Part shown: positions 32,616-46,195 of the stretch, piece after piece
Layout of the letters: each line of letters begins with the position of its first letter
How positions within the stretch are numbered: the stretch's first letter is position 1
Assembly: GCA_026874595.1 (NCBI GenBank)
Contig: CM049317.1
Location: 58,704,118 to 58,768,117, forward strand
Length of the DNA: 64,000 nucleotides
DNA from: Sipunculus nudus
Lineage: Eukaryota > Annelida > Sipuncula > Golfingiida > Sipunculidae
Reading direction: 5' to 3'
Notes under the pieces: model-generated
Database searches by the model: none
What the model was told of the DNA's origin: nothing
The model's input: only the letters and a program-made list of their open reading frames with translations
Program-made: the position numbers and the translations under genes

Positions 32616-35600
32616 TTTTTTACCACTGGCCAACTGGGGGCTTCTTGGTGTAACCTCATTTGTCCCATTAGGTGTCCTTCACCATTATCTACGCCAATGC
32701 TATGTGATGCTATCCGTGAATGTGTGAAAGGGACTTTACTATGAAAATCTAGACATACCGGTTATTGGGCTTTTTGTTCTGTCAATTGAGTACCGAACGG
32801 GGTTGAGGGGGGGCATCAGTTTCCAACCACTTGACAGGCAGCTGTTGGCTGGCACATGCTTCCTGCTGTCGGCTGACCTGCGTAGACCGATGCTACGTAA
32901 TTCTGTAACAATACTGGATAAATTTAGTGTCGGATAACCAGAATTTATTGTTAAATAACCGAAAATACAAAAATTAAGTGGGTACATAAGTGATTTATAA
33001 TCAGAGGCAGACCACGATATGTTAATTAATTATTAAACTGGATATCTGCATCCTAAGGAAAGCAAGCCCCACGAAAGGTTTTTTGCTGAGTTGCCTACTT
33101 TGTCATATTACAAGTGATAACACGGTATTACCGTTTTTATTATTGGGTCGTTTGACCTGATGTCATCGTAGGATCTCTAAGAACATTGGAGATATGAAGA
33201 CTTTATTATAAATAGGGATTCACGTGCCTGTGAAATTATATACTAAATAAAAGCTTAATTTCTGAGCATTTGTGTAATGGACTCAAAAAGCAAAAATTAC
33301 TTGACTAGTTGAAATGTTTGGGCAAAGTAACAACAAACCTATCTTCATTTTTTTCAAAAACTGGTTGCGTTCAAAGCATTAACCGAAATTGAGACAGATG
33401 GTGTTAAACCGCATTGAGCAACAATATATTCTGTTTACCATTCCAGAAAGAACAACTTATGAGCATTGTGTAATGAAAAATTCTAAACAAAATTATGACT
33501 TTTGAGGCCTCTAGCGAAGGCCTTGAAAAAAATCATGTCATTTTCGAAAATGTAAGGAGACAACATTACCTACTAGTGTGTTCTGGGTAGCAACTTTTCT
33601 TTTTATGACTTAGAGTTCAGCAAATAGCTCTAAAACATAGTAAATACCTATAGGTTTAACAAATAAAATGGTTTTATGTGGTTACTGCAGCAGAGTGCTG
33701 ATTAAGGTTTATGTAGAATTTTAACTGATCAGTTTGTCACTGGGGACATTCAGAAACTACATCAACAAGTAACTTTGGGCCCTATTGCTGACTCTGGATT
33801 TTTCCACAGCTACCTGTAAATAGCAGCAAGAGAAAGGGCATGTTCTTTGCTTTCTGTAAATGTTATAGAAGAGGCGCACTGTCATTGAACAGGGGCAACA
33901 GCATAAGCTATTGTCGGAAAACATGGTATTTTGTGAAAATGGACCACCTTGTGAAATGTGGCCAAATATTACCTGTCAAGATCGAGTCTGGTTCTCCGCT
34001 TGTATATATTCTTTTTATTTTTTACCACCTTCACAAGGTCAGGTTAGCAGAATAAAAATACTGCAGCAGAAGATGCCCACTGCGTAGAACCGGAAATATT
34101 AAGTATGCGTCGACAACATCCGTTCCAAATATAACCAACACACGGCATTTGTCCGTAAAACATTTTTTTGTTTCTATTTTGATAAACCTGCAGATCTGTT
34201 TGCGGTGTAATACGCGGTATTGTAAATATAACAGAAACTTATGCACGTGCATCCATTGGTAGTTCACGTAAAGCAACTGCTGCCAGAATTGTTGAAGACA
34301 TAAATGCACTGTGATAGTCCAAGGACACTTTCAACATTATGCAAAATTATTACCTGCATGAATTGGGGATAAACCATTATTGCATACTGAAATAAGACAT
34401 GAGTCCAAAGAGATTGAGGGTCACATGTTGTAAACAATTACTTATCTCACAAGTGAAGCATTAACTGGGTCAAATATCAGGTCACACATGCATGATTTAG
34501 TCCGTTCTTACTGGCAGGGTCATATCATTGGCTCAGAAGAACTTGACCTTGTATACGCAGGTTAGGCAAAGGGATCAAGGGTATCGTGTTGTTTCAGGGG
34601 CGGATCCAGGATTTAGAAAAAGAGGGGGCCCAACCCAGGAGGACTAATGACAATGCCTAAAACAAGGTCCTCAGGTCCGGAAAAGGCCGGGGGGGGGGGA
34701 GTTCCAGGCCGCAAAAAATTGGTCCGAAACCATTAACAATTGTTGCGGTGCCTAAAAAAGGGGGAGGGGGTTCGGACCCCATCCCTGGAACTGCTTCCGT
34801 GTTCACAATACAGACAATGCAACTGGGTCGGTTCATCCAGGTCAAGCACGCTTAAATCCATTATAATCTGCAGAGTCTTTTCATACGACACATTGTAACT
34901 ATAGTCCTTGCATGAAAGATCGCGAGACCGTGCATTTATAGTTTCATATGTGTATCATTTGCATCAATAGATCTTGCCCCTGTGTGGAGGTTGCGCCCCA
35001 CGGTGCTTACGCTCTGAACACAGCGCGTGACCTCCCGTGGATCTTCCACTCGCCGTGAGAAATGGAAGCATTCTTCAGGTTTGGTAAGCTGTCAAACACC
35101 CAGTCACTTTGAGCTGGGAAAGGTAAAATCTGATTGGCTCGCCGTGTGAACAAACTCTCGTGCGGCACTGCAAGAGAGGAAATATGCAAACAGTGGAGAT
35201 AACTGACCTTAGGTCACACAAGCAGGTTAGTATAGAGACTGTCTTGAAAGGTGAAGATTGCATCGTGTGTATTTAAACGGGGTGGAAAAAGTCTGTGCTA
35301 CCAAGCACTTTCGACCGCAGTGCAAATCGACAGGCACCTCGAAGAACATCCGAATGTGCTGGTGATACCTGCATTGTGATTGGTTAAAATAATGGTAGGG
35401 GGAATTCTACAGAGACAGCACCGCCTTGTGGCCAAACCCAATGGACAACCGTAGTTTCTTGCAGCGGTTAGTGTAGCAAATAGTTAAACATAACAGGCCA
35501 GGAGATTTAGCCAGAATAAAGACCAAAGGTAAATAAAAAATGGCAACAGAATTTCTGTTTGCACATTGCATTTTCTTGAGGTATGTAGTTTGACACACTA

Positions 35601-35869
35601 AAAGTCTACCAAAATCAACCGATTGGAAATATGAACATTTGACGTTTTTCTTCTACCCGGAGTCGTAGTTTTTTAAAATATTAGTATACCCCCTACCCCC
35701 AAGTGGTTTATCATGGTAAACGAGCATTTTAGTCGAGTTGCCAGTAAGGGGTACCTTTGAATGGTCTGTTTTATTAGTTTTTTTTTGTGAATGTGTGATG
35801 CTAGGGATCCACTGATACTTTTGAGTTGGGTTGTGCTCACGACGACCTTGGGCAACTTTTAGTTTTAAT
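32616..35869. other. No gene seen
   Basis: Contains the lone hAT-like end at 34595 and G runs near 34690. A moderately GC-rich patch at 35000-35250 has 60-codon minus frames with no recognisable content. Confidence 0.4.
34595..34625 (+). mobile_element. hAT-like terminal motif, single end
   Basis: CAGGGGCGGATCCAGGATTT is a common animal hAT-type end. No matching right end was found nearby, so this is a remnant. Confidence 0.4.
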
Positions 35870-36350
35870 ATGCAAATTAGGGCCGCCATTGACTAAATTC
35901 TATTTTCTTTGATATCTCAAAAACTAACCATTATAATTGGTCGTATATTGTAAATAGACCTACGTTTTTATGGTCAAAGATCCAAATGAAAACTAATTAA
36001 ACAAAGGTTTAGTTTATATTTTAAATTTTACTGTGTATATTAGAGCCGCAATTGATGAAATATCTCCCTTCCTCAATATCTGTTAAACTTACCATTGTAA
36101 TTGGTCGAACATTGTGTCTAAACCTAGGTTTACATGGTCAAAGATTCAAATGAAACCATGTGAACAATGGGTTAACTACCATGTGAATAATGGGTTAACT
36201 AAGATTTACTATGCAAATTGGGATGGAATTACATGGAATCTAGACATAGGTTTTCATTTTCAAAGATCATCGGAACAAACGCCTGATGTTAAGTTTTATT
36301 TTTTATATTTTGAAAATGCAAATTACGGTAGTCATTGCTGTAAAACCTTG
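35870..36350 (+). repeat. Irregular tandem repeat, about 160-bp unit
   Basis: AATTAGGGCCGCCATTGA (35874), ATTAGAGCCGCAATTGATGA (36039), GCAAATTGGGATGGAATT (36213) and GCAAATTACGGTAGTCATTG (36318) head similar blocks; the first two share TTATAATTGGTCGTA-like and TATGGTCAAAGAT blocks at a 163-bp period. Later units are shorter. Confidence 0.6.
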
Positions 36351-39300
36351 TTTATCCAGTATATATTTAAAATATTGATGAATGATCAATATTTGCTAAA
36401 CCTTAGGTTTCTTGATCAATAATCAGTTCAAGAAACTATCAATAATCTAAGAGTAAGACAGGTTATACTTCCTATGCTTAATATTATGACATAGGGTCAA
36501 AATGAATAATGCATCAATCATATGTATCTATATTTCACGAATGGCAATGGATATTTCCTGTGGCGGTTCTTTTGGGGTTTCTGTTTAACACACAATACTG
36601 CCACTCTATGCCTTTTTCTAAGTATCGTACTTTTTTTCAGGAAAGACTCTTTTTGCACTTGTTTCATACTTTTTTTCTGGGGTTACTACATTTTTCTAAA
36701 ATAATCATGTTCAAGTGGTGATCATAGGTTGTTTACCTGAACCAATTTAGATCAGTAGATATGTTCCTTTTCTGCAATCTTGATAATGTTATACAGCATT
36801 ACTGGTTATATGGAAGATATATATACTTTCATACTTGAAGCTTGTTTAAAGTAGCGCAAGTGTACAAAAATTACACCTTTTGGCATTGAATTGTACCTTT
36901 TCCCGACAATTTTACACTTCTTTTGGTAAGATTTTATATATTTTCAATTAAATCCAGATTCGCAGCACTGAACATAAAATACCTATTTATAGATTATCTT
37001 TTTAATTTTCCCATTATATTTAATATAGAGAGTATATGTCAAGATATATATATATAAATGTATTAGATTATTAGGGTGTACGAATATTTTAGCCATTTTG
37101 GCTACTTTTTCTGGGTGACATTTAGTTTATTAAATAAACAATCCCACAGGGACCAGATCAGTTCCACTGGAATGCATATACCGAGGCGTTAGTCCTTATT
37201 CACAAAATCACCTCTTTCGATTTACATACAAATTTGATACACCTTTTGTTAACATATGTTCATTGAAAGGTAATTGTGACTTAACACCTAAACGCCTTTT
37301 ATTACATTTTACAAGGCCGAGGTTGCAATTAACTAGGATATTTAATAGAAACAAAAGAATCATTATATAAAAAAAAATTGTTTAAATGGTGAATATGATT
37401 GGATAATGATATCTAGTCAATAAACCCTAGAGGGGGCGGGAGGCTTATTACTATCAATTCAGTTTAAGAATAGGGAACTTTGTATTTTTCTTCTGTAAGT
37501 CCTCCCTAAAGTTTGACAGTTTTCTGTGCAAACACTCTCATGTACACAAAGTTTGGTATTGACACCTTTCATGACAATTCACCACGATATTCTGTTCGCA
37601 TTTGTTCCCGCTTCAGGAATCTAACATATGGTGTTAGTTTTAAAGTACATCTTCCAAAAATCACTATTTTTTTCAAATAAATGATAAATATACAAAATAT
37701 AAAATACTAAATTGTATAAATACTAAATAAATGATGTTATTTGCATGGTTCAGAAATAATTGTCAGATCATTCAGAAGTATATTGAAATCCTTTCAACCA
37801 TGGAGAATAGTCTAGTAGGGACAACTATTTAGAGAATTGTACTGATACAATGTATGGCTTTATGGATATTTAAGGAAAAGCGAAACCAGAAATCTTTTTT
37901 ACGAATGTTGGGTAATTAAATGATATCTTATGACGGTTATTGTTTTTAAACAAATCCACACACTAAAATAATTCGCCTGAATAAAAAAGGTATGAATGAA
38001 CTAAATACACTAAGTGGACAGCAATTTGACCGCGTGATTTAAAAAAACAACATTTTGAAGAGAGATTTCTGGAAACAGTTTATATGATTCCCGTGTTTTT
38101 CCAATAGATGTCGCTACAATTTAAACGGACGCTTGGTTTCGGCATTCGCAGATCCAAGGACAAGTATCACACTGAAGTAGTGGTGTCCCAATCAATCGAT
38201 TATATCTTTCATATCTTGTTCTCCTGCTTCATTAAATTACTTGCCTAATGTGGTATGTTTGACGATAATTGTTCATCTTATCTGTGTCACTTTTGTGGTC
38301 ATTTGTACACCAATTTAATTTTTCATGCCTCATTACTGTGTTATGTAACAAAGCCAGAGAGTGATTACTTGTGGGATAATCTTACTATTATGTTTCTTGT
38401 ACAGGATAGTGTTTTTTTTTCTCTTTAGCTTGAGGAAGAACAGTTGTTTAATATTTTGTTAGGCCATCCACCTAGTTTTCCAGATTTCACCGACCTTAAA
38501 AATGCACCGATCGACAGTATTTTTTATGAGAATTAAGCGTATTATTTTTTACCTGTGGCCTAGAGACTTGAGCTTCTTTGGGCTTCCGGTCACCTCAAGT
38601 AAATAGTGCTGTCTGCTGTTTCTGCACTGTTTATTTGATTATTAACGATCTGGATATATTTATTCTTTGATTCTGTACAATAATCATAAATATATCTTTC
38701 ATACCAGTAGCCCATTTATGATCATGTACATCTTGCGGTGTTCTCTGTCTCATTTAGGTCAATAATTATGCAATTCTTAGACATATAGATCTGTATTGCA
38801 TCCTACCCTCTCACTTCTCACTACAAAGTGTGTAAATTGCTATAATAATCACTGCTGATTGAACCAGTACACTATGTTTATATTATATTTTGTTTATTCA
38901 TACATAATACTTTTCTACATATACTGATTGTAATCTTCAGTTTCTGGAGGAAATAAAGAATATCAATCAATTAACCACTAAAACCCCTGAATTGCTTGTT
39001 AACCGGACTGATAATTAAGACAATGCCGCAGTGCTCTCAACCGCTCAGCTTACCGATCACCCTTTGTTAGTCGTCCGGCCGTCCGTCCGTTTACAGGGCA
39101 TAAATCGTAAATGCTGTACCTGAAATCTCTTAACTTTACATCCAGAGAGGTCCCTGGACACCTGTTTTCAGAAATGTCACTGGCTGACCATACAGAGTAT
39201 TAAGCTTCCTAGTGATTTGTTGCATAAGTAAAGCTTTGATTTACTCATTAAATGTTTTAGCATGGTTCGGTTGGAACTTTGGTTTATTTGTTAGAAACGC

Positions 39301-40089
39301 TAAAATTACGCTCTTTACACAGCGCTTTAACCATAGGCCTACTTCCTATATCATAAGCGCTGTTTGTTATGACCTCTTATCCTGAATTGCAACACTAGAG
39401 GGGAGCACTGTATTTTTGTCCAATCAGATGAGACCTTGTGCTTGTAGACAGAGCCAAGCGAGGAATACACGGAGCAAATCATGTTCAGTTCGTTTTGAGT
39501 GACAGCTCATCGCCCCAGTAACCGTCTGAACAGGCCACAGGCTCAGAGAGAATTGCCTCAGACGTGGTTTGCTTAGGGCCTTGGGCACTTGGGATGCCCG
39601 GCCGGTGAGCTGTTATTCAAACGAAACATAACAACAAAGGCTGCGTGCACACCTCGCTGGCTGGTTTCAGTTCTGCAGAAAACAGATACATGTCTACGCT
39701 AACACAGTCATAATGTCATAATCGAATCGGTCGATGATGCGAGAATACAGAGGGGGCAATTAAAATTCGACCGTAAACTGATATAAAGCGGCGTTAAAGC
39801 GCAGCTATGGGCGGAGCCGGGGTGCCTGTCGAGTGTTTGTTTATTGGCATCTAGTCAGCTGCTTGTCACATCATACGCATATTTCTTTCAGCGGACAACG
39901 AACCGCCATCTGGTGTCTAAACATATCATAAACGGTCAAAGCTGGCAGCGTGAAAATCAGTTGCTTCTTTAGAAGCGCAAGATTTCCGCTGCCTCGGGAG
40001 TGTACGCTAAAATAGGATTGGGTTGGAATTTTGTGAAGGATGAGGGTAACACTTAGGAAACTATCGATTAAAGTTTATTTTATTATACA
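36351..40089. other. Long AT-rich stretch without recognisable gene
   Basis: A GAGGAAATAAAGAATATCAATC stretch at 38946 could be a polyadenylation region of a + strand transcript, but no coding exon was found upstream. CGTCCGGCCGTCCGTCCGTT at 39073 is a repeat-like patch. Confidence 0.4.
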
Positions 40090-40470
40090 AGAAATTCCGT
40101 GTTTACTCCTTAAAATATCAAGGTATCTGCCAATATTTCGTTTTAAAACTGTTTGTTTACTCCTGCCTACAAGGAGACAAAAAACTGACACCGGGCGCCA
40201 TCGGAGGCGCAAAACGCAAACATAGCGCTCACTCCAACGGGGTGCCAAATCACGCAACTTCAAACATTAAGATCTTTCAAGCTTCTGACCGGTGTCTCGT
40301 CTGTGTTCTCTTACTTACCTCATTCGTGTTTCCTCTCCTTGTTCGGGAGTTATCGCGCATGCGCAAAATAATACCCCTGGTAAAACTGTCTTGTTATGGT
40401 AAACCGTCAGATGTTGACTGTTTTACTAAGAAACAGAACCATAACAACGTATTAAACAGGTGAACTGGAG
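40090..40470 (+). mobile_element. Diverged copy of the TTAA-ended MITE-like family
   Basis: Matches the interior of 29834-30342: GAAATTCCGTGTTTACTCC, TATCTGCCAATATTTCG, AAACTGTTTGTTTACTCCTG, GACACCGGGCGCC, then CTTGTTATGGTAAACCGTCA and CCATAACAACGTATTAAACA. The terminal repeats could not be found. Confidence 0.55.
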
Positions 40471-42675
40471 ATAATAAGTCTTTATGTCTATATGATTTTG
40501 TTCGGAAACTTTTGTATCCTGCAAAAATTAATTAAAATCGTGAGATAATACATGTTTTTTTCCGAAAATATTTATTTTACTTTACACAGGAGCACCATTC
40601 ATATTCCTGTGTTTCCAATGCACCCCAACTAACTCAGGTTCAACTTGATAATTATTTTCAAGCTGCTAGTGAAAGAACAAAACCTTATTAATGTACATTT
40701 GAGCTTAAATTTTAGTTTTTATTCTCACCATTAGGTAATATAATTTATAATTAAGAAATTTAGTGACAAATAATAAAGCAGTCAGAATTCACAGCATCCT
40801 AATATTACTGTACGTTGAGAAATTGCATTACTATATTTACATTAAATAAACATATTAAAGTAGGGTTGTAGCCAAAATACAACAAGAGACTTATTGTCTC
40901 TAGACGCGATTAATTTTATATTACAAGTTCTTCCTTGACCGGGCCTTGTTCCGGGGAGGGGGGCACTGTTTTGGAAGGAAAAATACCTCGCATCTGTCTT
41001 AAAAAAATAAACATTTGCGATTTAATTCGGTCTTCCGGAAAGTGAATAGTCTCATTGCATTTTCCCTTCTACTTCCTGCTTATTTATACGGGAGAGCAGT
41101 TAAAGGCCGTATATGATAAATGAATTAAAAATTCTGAATGAAGGTGCAAAAATCCAAGTACGAGAATGAATGTTGGGAAAATCCTGTGGCACCGGCTTCT
41201 GTGGCTCAGGGTTAGAACACAGGACTCAAAGCCGGGAGGTCGTGAGTTCAAATCTCAGCGGACACGGTGGGATTTTAACGGTCGGCCTCCACCCAGGGTG
41301 AGAGCTCTGCAGGCTTAATGGGAAGGCCCTGCCCCACAGTCGTGTATCACTCACAAACGAGTGCGTCTTTGGGGGTTCCTCGGTATTATGACCCAGCAGT
41401 GGGGATGATAACACACCGAGGACCAGTACGTGCTGTAGAAACTGGGCCTGGGTGACACCAGGATACACAAACATAATATGATAGGAAGCGAGTGCTACCG
41501 CCCTGTCACGTATCAAACCAAAATGGAACTCGGCAGATGTACATACTTAGATTAAGAATTAAATGAGAATGCATAAACAACTGAGGTGATTAGCTCAATA
41601 CGGTTACCTTTGTGTTAGGTCAAATTTAAATAAAGAGACCAGATTTGAAGATTTGGCAAAATTATCACGGTAGCGAGTATTTTCTTTGTCCTGTATTATA
41701 GGCTGGGGGAACAGGGCACAGAGACTTTGGCTGGAGGACCTTTATTTAATGATAGAGGTACGCTTTTTTATCTGTATCCCTATAAGAATTGTCCCATTTG
41801 GATTAAAAGGGTTTTCCTCACTTGAAGGGGGCTTTTGGGATATCTGACGTCTATTAACTAAAGATAATCCCTTGAAGCTTTTCCAAACCTAGACAATTTG
41901 TTTATAGAAGTATAGACCTCGGATATCCATGGCGTGTTTTTTTGTGTGTTTTTTTAATATGCACATAGTGAACCCAGTTTGCAAGAACACGCTGTAAAAT
42001 TATTTTTTTGCTCATGAAGGAACACCTGCTTGAACTAATTTAACTAGACTCGTATCCTGACGGTCAGAAAACGATGTGTTTGTATAATTTATGTGACTTT
42101 GTGCGCTGTATAGAGTAAATACTGCATATATGTGTATTATTGCTTATAGTACCGTTGGTGTGTTGTGCCGGCAAAATCTATATCTTGCAATAAGTAGCGT
42201 TTGTTTCGAATTCTCTTATTATTACTCGTTTTTGTTCAATTATTGTGTTGTTCTACCTTTTTGGAGATAAATGCAGTAAGTGTACGATGTTGGCAGCAAT
42301 ACTCCTTGTTTTTAAACATAGGCCACCCGGGTAGCCGCTTTAGCTAAGTTAAAACACCTATTCTGACAAAGAAATAAACACACCAACACATTCATCTGTA
42401 ACACACGTACACACAAATGGGTTCATATTGATAAACTCAAAAATGAGACACTTTAACCAGATATATTAATATGATTTATTCTTATATACATTTTAAACTT
42501 ATAAACAATACGTCAAAACATCGTAAGCACCAAGGAGCCAATGAAATATAATCAAAACCAAACGAAAAGAAATAAATTATGTTTGGAACACGCACAGACA
42601 TCCTAGCCTTAAAAACTATTAAACATGTCCATATAGTGGCTGCAGAGGGCAATGATGTAAAACTCGTGTCCGGAC
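40471..42675. other. No gene seen apart from the SINE at 41191
   Basis: AT-rich flanks on both sides of the SINE; no supported frame. Confidence 0.45.
41191..41556 (+). mobile_element. tRNA-derived SINE, best-preserved copy
   Basis: Pol III promoter elements are visible: A box GTGGCTCAGGGTTAGAAC at about 41201-41218 and B box GGTCGTGAGTTCAAATC at 41238-41254. A unique body follows (GAGCTCTGCAGGCTTAATGG, GGTTCCTCGGTATTATGACC, GAAACTGGGCCTGGG) and a 3' part ending AAAATGGAACTCGGCAGATG, TACATACTTAG. Length about 365 bp. Four other copies of the same body occur in this window. The minus-strand open frame across it is meaningless. Confidence 0.85.
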
Positions 42676-42870
42676 TTGAACTCCACTTATTTTAAAGACC
42701 AGGACTTGGACTCGGACTTGGACTCGAGTGACCTGGACTCGGACTTGGACTTGAGTGACCTGGACTCGGACTTGGACTCGAGTGACCTGGACTCGGACTT
42801 GTACTCGAGTGACCTGGACTCGGACTTGTACTCGATTGACCTTGTCTCGGACTTGTACTCGGACTCGGAT
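42676..42870 (+). repeat. GACTCGGACTTG-type minisatellite, 27-bp unit
   Basis: Units of 27 bp start GAGTGACC at 42726, 42753, 42780, 42807 and (GATTGACC) 42834, each with TGGACTCGGACTTGGACTC. It is the complementary strand of the motif at 31975 and 45225. The Asp/Ser/Leu-rich 79-codon frame here is a product of the repeat, not a gene. Confidence 0.93.
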
Positions 42871-42970
42871 GTAAGGACTCGAGAAATCAGGCCAGTAAAT
42901 TATACATTAGAGTAAAGGTCACCTGTTAAATTACATAAGGTTTGCATGATTATCTCAAATATCCTCAAAT

Positions 42971-43080
42971 AAAAGACTCGGACTTCCAAATGACTCGGAC
43001 TCGAAGATAGTGGACTTGGACATGAACTTTAAGATCCTGGACTCGGACTATGACTCGAGTGGTCTGGACTCTAGCGTCAT
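42971..43080 (+). repeat. Second arm of GACTCGGACTT-type repeat
   Basis: AAGACTCGGACTTCCAAATG, CTCGGACTCGAAGATAGTGG, CTGGACTCGGACTATGACTC. Separated from the array at 42676-42870 by about 100 bp of AT-rich DNA. Confidence 0.75.
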
Positions 43081-43129
43081 ATTGACCCTCTGGCAATACG
43101 ACCAGATTACTGGCGCCAGAGTGTTTTTG

Positions 43130-43345
43130 CATCTAAGTCTGAGGAACGCATTATAAGGCCTTATGAAGATGCAAATATTTTCGTCATTTCTGACAACGCT
43201 TCATGGCCTACGGTTAGCATTTTTTGTGGACTTTCTAATAATACCAAACATAAGCGAAAAAAGTTCCGTTTTTAACCCAGAACATTGGTAAACCCCTCGG
43301 CATGTTTGTTGAATTTATGACCACATTAACACAAGCATGGCTCCC
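43130..43345 (+). repeat. Dispersed repeat (partner at 48455-48680)
   Basis: Shared blocks in order: AAGGC(C/T)TATG(A/C)AGATGC, AAATATTTTCG, CTCATGG or TTCATGG with CTAC, ACTTTCTAA-AATACC, and a CATTGGTAA / CATTTCGGTAA end. Its downstream part (GTTGAATTTATGACC) resembles 49022-49045. Confidence 0.55.
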
Positions 43346-43560
43346 ACGGGTTACAAGACGCAGGCAGCATGCAGGCGATACAGGAAATGACCCGTGTCTA
43401 TGGAGACGGTGTTTCAGTTTGGGTTGTGAGCTCACATGTATACTATTGTGTAAATTCATCACTCTCAGCATAAAATTGAGATTATGGGCCGTTTACCATA
43501 AAAATGCATGCAACCTGATGCAAGACCACTGCGATACATTCCTCGATATTACGTGCATCC

Positions 43561-43680
43561 CGACTCGAGTAGGCTTACCGGCCAAATTATCCGATTGCCT
43601 ACTAAGTCGGGTTGTCACGTCTGTCTGGACTCGGACTTGCACTCGGACTCGGATGGTGTGAACTCGACTACGTCACTGGC
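43561..43680 (+). repeat. Short GACTCGGACTT-type repeat
   Basis: CGACTCGAGTAGGC, then CTGGACTCGGACTTGCACTC and GGACTCGGATGGTGTGAACT. Another scattered piece of the same motif family. Confidence 0.65.
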
Positions 43681-44253
43681 AGGAGGACGCCTTCAGTAAC
43701 ATCTTGTCCTTTACCCACAAGTGACTTGAGTTGAATAGTAGCAGAAATAGGGTCATTTACGTATGTCATTTGTGAGCTGTGCACCAATGAAAAGGATTAT
43801 ATCACAGGCCATCGACAGGACTTCCGATATGTCAGGGGTCCAGCACACGTATTCCAAATGTTATTATTATCACCTTACACATTAACCTTTGAGAGAAAAT
43901 GATGTAGATGATATAGAAAATTTATATAGATTTTGCAGAAACTGTGCTCATTTTCTGGCAGGAATCATGACTTTCGCTACTTTCTTTTTCAACAAATAAC
44001 ATGATTTGTTCAACAAATGTAAAACTTCCGTGGGTAATGTCTACACTACCTTTACGCCAGTCATTAGAAAACAACAAATTCTTGATCCTAAACTGTTATT
44101 TTCCAGGAAAGCGTATAACAATTAAAATGCTTAAAATATGTAATCCTTAAATTCAGTTCACGACGTCATACATGCATCAGCCAATCACATCAGAGAACAG
44201 TTTGTTCTTGGTTCAATACTCCCGTCACATAACAAAATCCATGTAGGAATATC

Positions 44254-44567
44254 TTAAAGGGGCCCAATCACCTATCTGACATTTATAAACTAAAGGTAAT
44301 TCCTTGGAGCTTTTAACAAAATAAGCCAGAAAACATGGATATCACTGCCCTCAGGCTGCTTGTTTTGTTTATATTAACGTGCTTACATTTGTCAACATTG
44401 CTGTGTTTAAAAACATGTTGTTGATACACAAGTTCACACATCCTTCACGAAGGCATTATAAGAACTTTTCACAACCAAAATTACCCTTAGATCATTAATA
44501 TATACACAGAGGAAGCCAGAAATCACATAAATTCTTTTTCAAAAGGTAGGTGAATGGGCACCTTTAG
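44254..44567. mobile_element. MITE-like element with TTAA-type ends, related family
   Basis: TIRs TTAAAGGGGCCCAATCACCT (left) and the inverse of CTAAAGGTGCCCATTCACCT (right), about 314 bp. The left TIR matches the element at 29834, but the interior is different, so several element types share these ends. Confidence 0.65.
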
Positions 44568-45070
44568 CATGTATCTGCAGGGGCCTGAGAACATGACGAA
44601 ACACATACTCGGACGCCACCTTGTGTCTAAATTAGAAACTACGCATTAAAGGCCAGACAACATTTTGAATTTTGGAGGCTTTGGTGTAATCTAGATTTAA
44701 TTAAGTTAATGTATTTTGCTAAAATACTTTGTTCCAACATACCCGTATAAGGTAATTAAACTAAAATAAAGATACCTTTTCCCTCTCGATTCTTTCCGTC
44801 TTATCTTTCATTTTTTTCGGTAATTACTGATAATGTGTTCATGAATTAAGCCATGTTTTGAATTGTCATATGTGAGAAGCTATCCATTAAATTTCGGTAA
44901 AAAACATACGTTTACAGTTTCATTTGTTACTATGGAGATTGTTTTGAATAAATGGTATCTTATAAATAGCGATTTAAGTTCAAATATATATAAACCAAAA
45001 TAAATCTTCAAATCTTTAAAAACTTTCAGTTTTTATGTACCGCATTATAGAGCACATACAGCTTTCAGAA

Positions 45071-45180
45071 TAGAGTAGACCGTCGTATAACCGAACAGCG
45101 TTTATCCGTACAACCGGTCATCGGAAATTAAAAAATGACTTCCGAAATGTTGACCGTTTATCCGAAATCCAAACAATGAA
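45071..45180 (+). mobile_element. Tigger/pogo-like left-end remnant
   Basis: GAGTAGACCGTCGTATAACC, GAACAGCGTTTATCCG and a second GACCGTTTATCCGAA block match the subterminal pattern at 55801-55880. The right end is missing. Confidence 0.5.
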
Positions 45181-45224
45181 ACAATGTTCAACATATGCAT
45201 GTTAAGTGGTCCAAGATTGACATT

Positions 45225-45360
45225 TGATAGTGCAAGTCCGAGTGTAAGTCCGAGTCCAGGCCACTCCAATTCAAGTCCGAGTCCTTCAGGCTGGTGTCCA
45301 AGTCCATCCTGCTCGAGTCCGAGTTATATGGAACCCGAGTCCAAGTCCGAGTGAAAAATT
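45225..45360 (+). repeat. GTCCGAGTCC-type repeat, left arm
   Basis: AAGTCCGAGTGTAAGTCCGA, CAAGTCCGAGTCCTTCAGGC, CGAGTCCAAGTCCGAGTG. Followed by about 170 bp AT-rich spacer and the right arm at 45531. Confidence 0.8.
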
Positions 45361-45530
45361 AATCTCCTTATAACATAAGAATTGGAACATGAAAATATAA
45401 GATTATCACGGGCGTTTTCATGTTTATAAACATATCTCCCGATAAAGAGCCTTTTTTTGTAATATCCTGTCATTAACACGCACATTTATAATAACTAGCA
45501 TTTTGTTTGAAAAAGGTATATTTTTTTTCT

Positions 45531-45630
45531 ACTGGACTCGAGGTATACCGATTTATCAAGTCCTTGCACCACAAGTCCGGGTAAAAGTCCGAATCCAGGT
45601 CCCTCGCGTCCAAGTTCGATCCATCCCCTC
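45531..45630 (+). repeat. GTCCGAGTCC-type repeat, right arm
   Basis: Begins TACTGGACTCGAGGTATACC and continues CAAGTCCGGGTAAAAGTCCG, AATCCAGGTCCCTCG. Same layout as 52543-52700. Confidence 0.75.
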
Positions 45631-46195
45631 CCCCCACCCCCACCCCTCTACTTCATTGATGCATTACAAAAATTCAAATTTAATCATAAAATACTAAGGT
45701 AACAACAAAAATATTTTTCCAAGGACACGGGGAACAAGCATATGATGTGAGCGGCCGTTTTTTTTTCTTTTTCATTCATAACCGGTCGAGAAAAAATTCT
45801 TCGAACCTAAGCAGCTTGCCTAGGGCACACAAAATTTTGCTTCAATTCTGCAAATGAGATAAATGATCAACATAAATATTTTAGTCCATTTTCTAATTTC
45901 CTTTAGGAATTCTTTTAGGGAAACCGTACCATAGCACACATTTATACCTAGGACCTTGTCGTTATTTGTAAAAGAAATAAAATTGTTCTACGAATATAGG
46001 AGCAATAGAAAGATATCTTTTGTAAGGTCTAATGAAAGTATGGACAACACATGGTACTTCTATGACGGGTACAGGACTGTGCTACATTAGTTTCTTATGC
46101 AGACAAGAGAGGGCTCTGCTTCCGATATCACACTGATTGCCCAACGGTTAAGCTCCCATATATGGCAGAATTGTGCAAAAAATGAAAGAAGCATG

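Noticed and set aside
41201-41260. Possible functional tRNA gene
   Set aside because: A and B boxes are present but there is no acceptor-stem closure and the sequence continues into a SINE body found in several copies.
41226-41516. 96-codon minus-strand frame
   Set aside because: It is antisense to a tRNA-derived SINE.
42676-42915. 79-codon Asp/Ser/Leu-rich frame resembling an acidic repeat protein
   Set aside because: It is the translation of a 27-bp minisatellite; the same motif elsewhere lies in other frames and strands.
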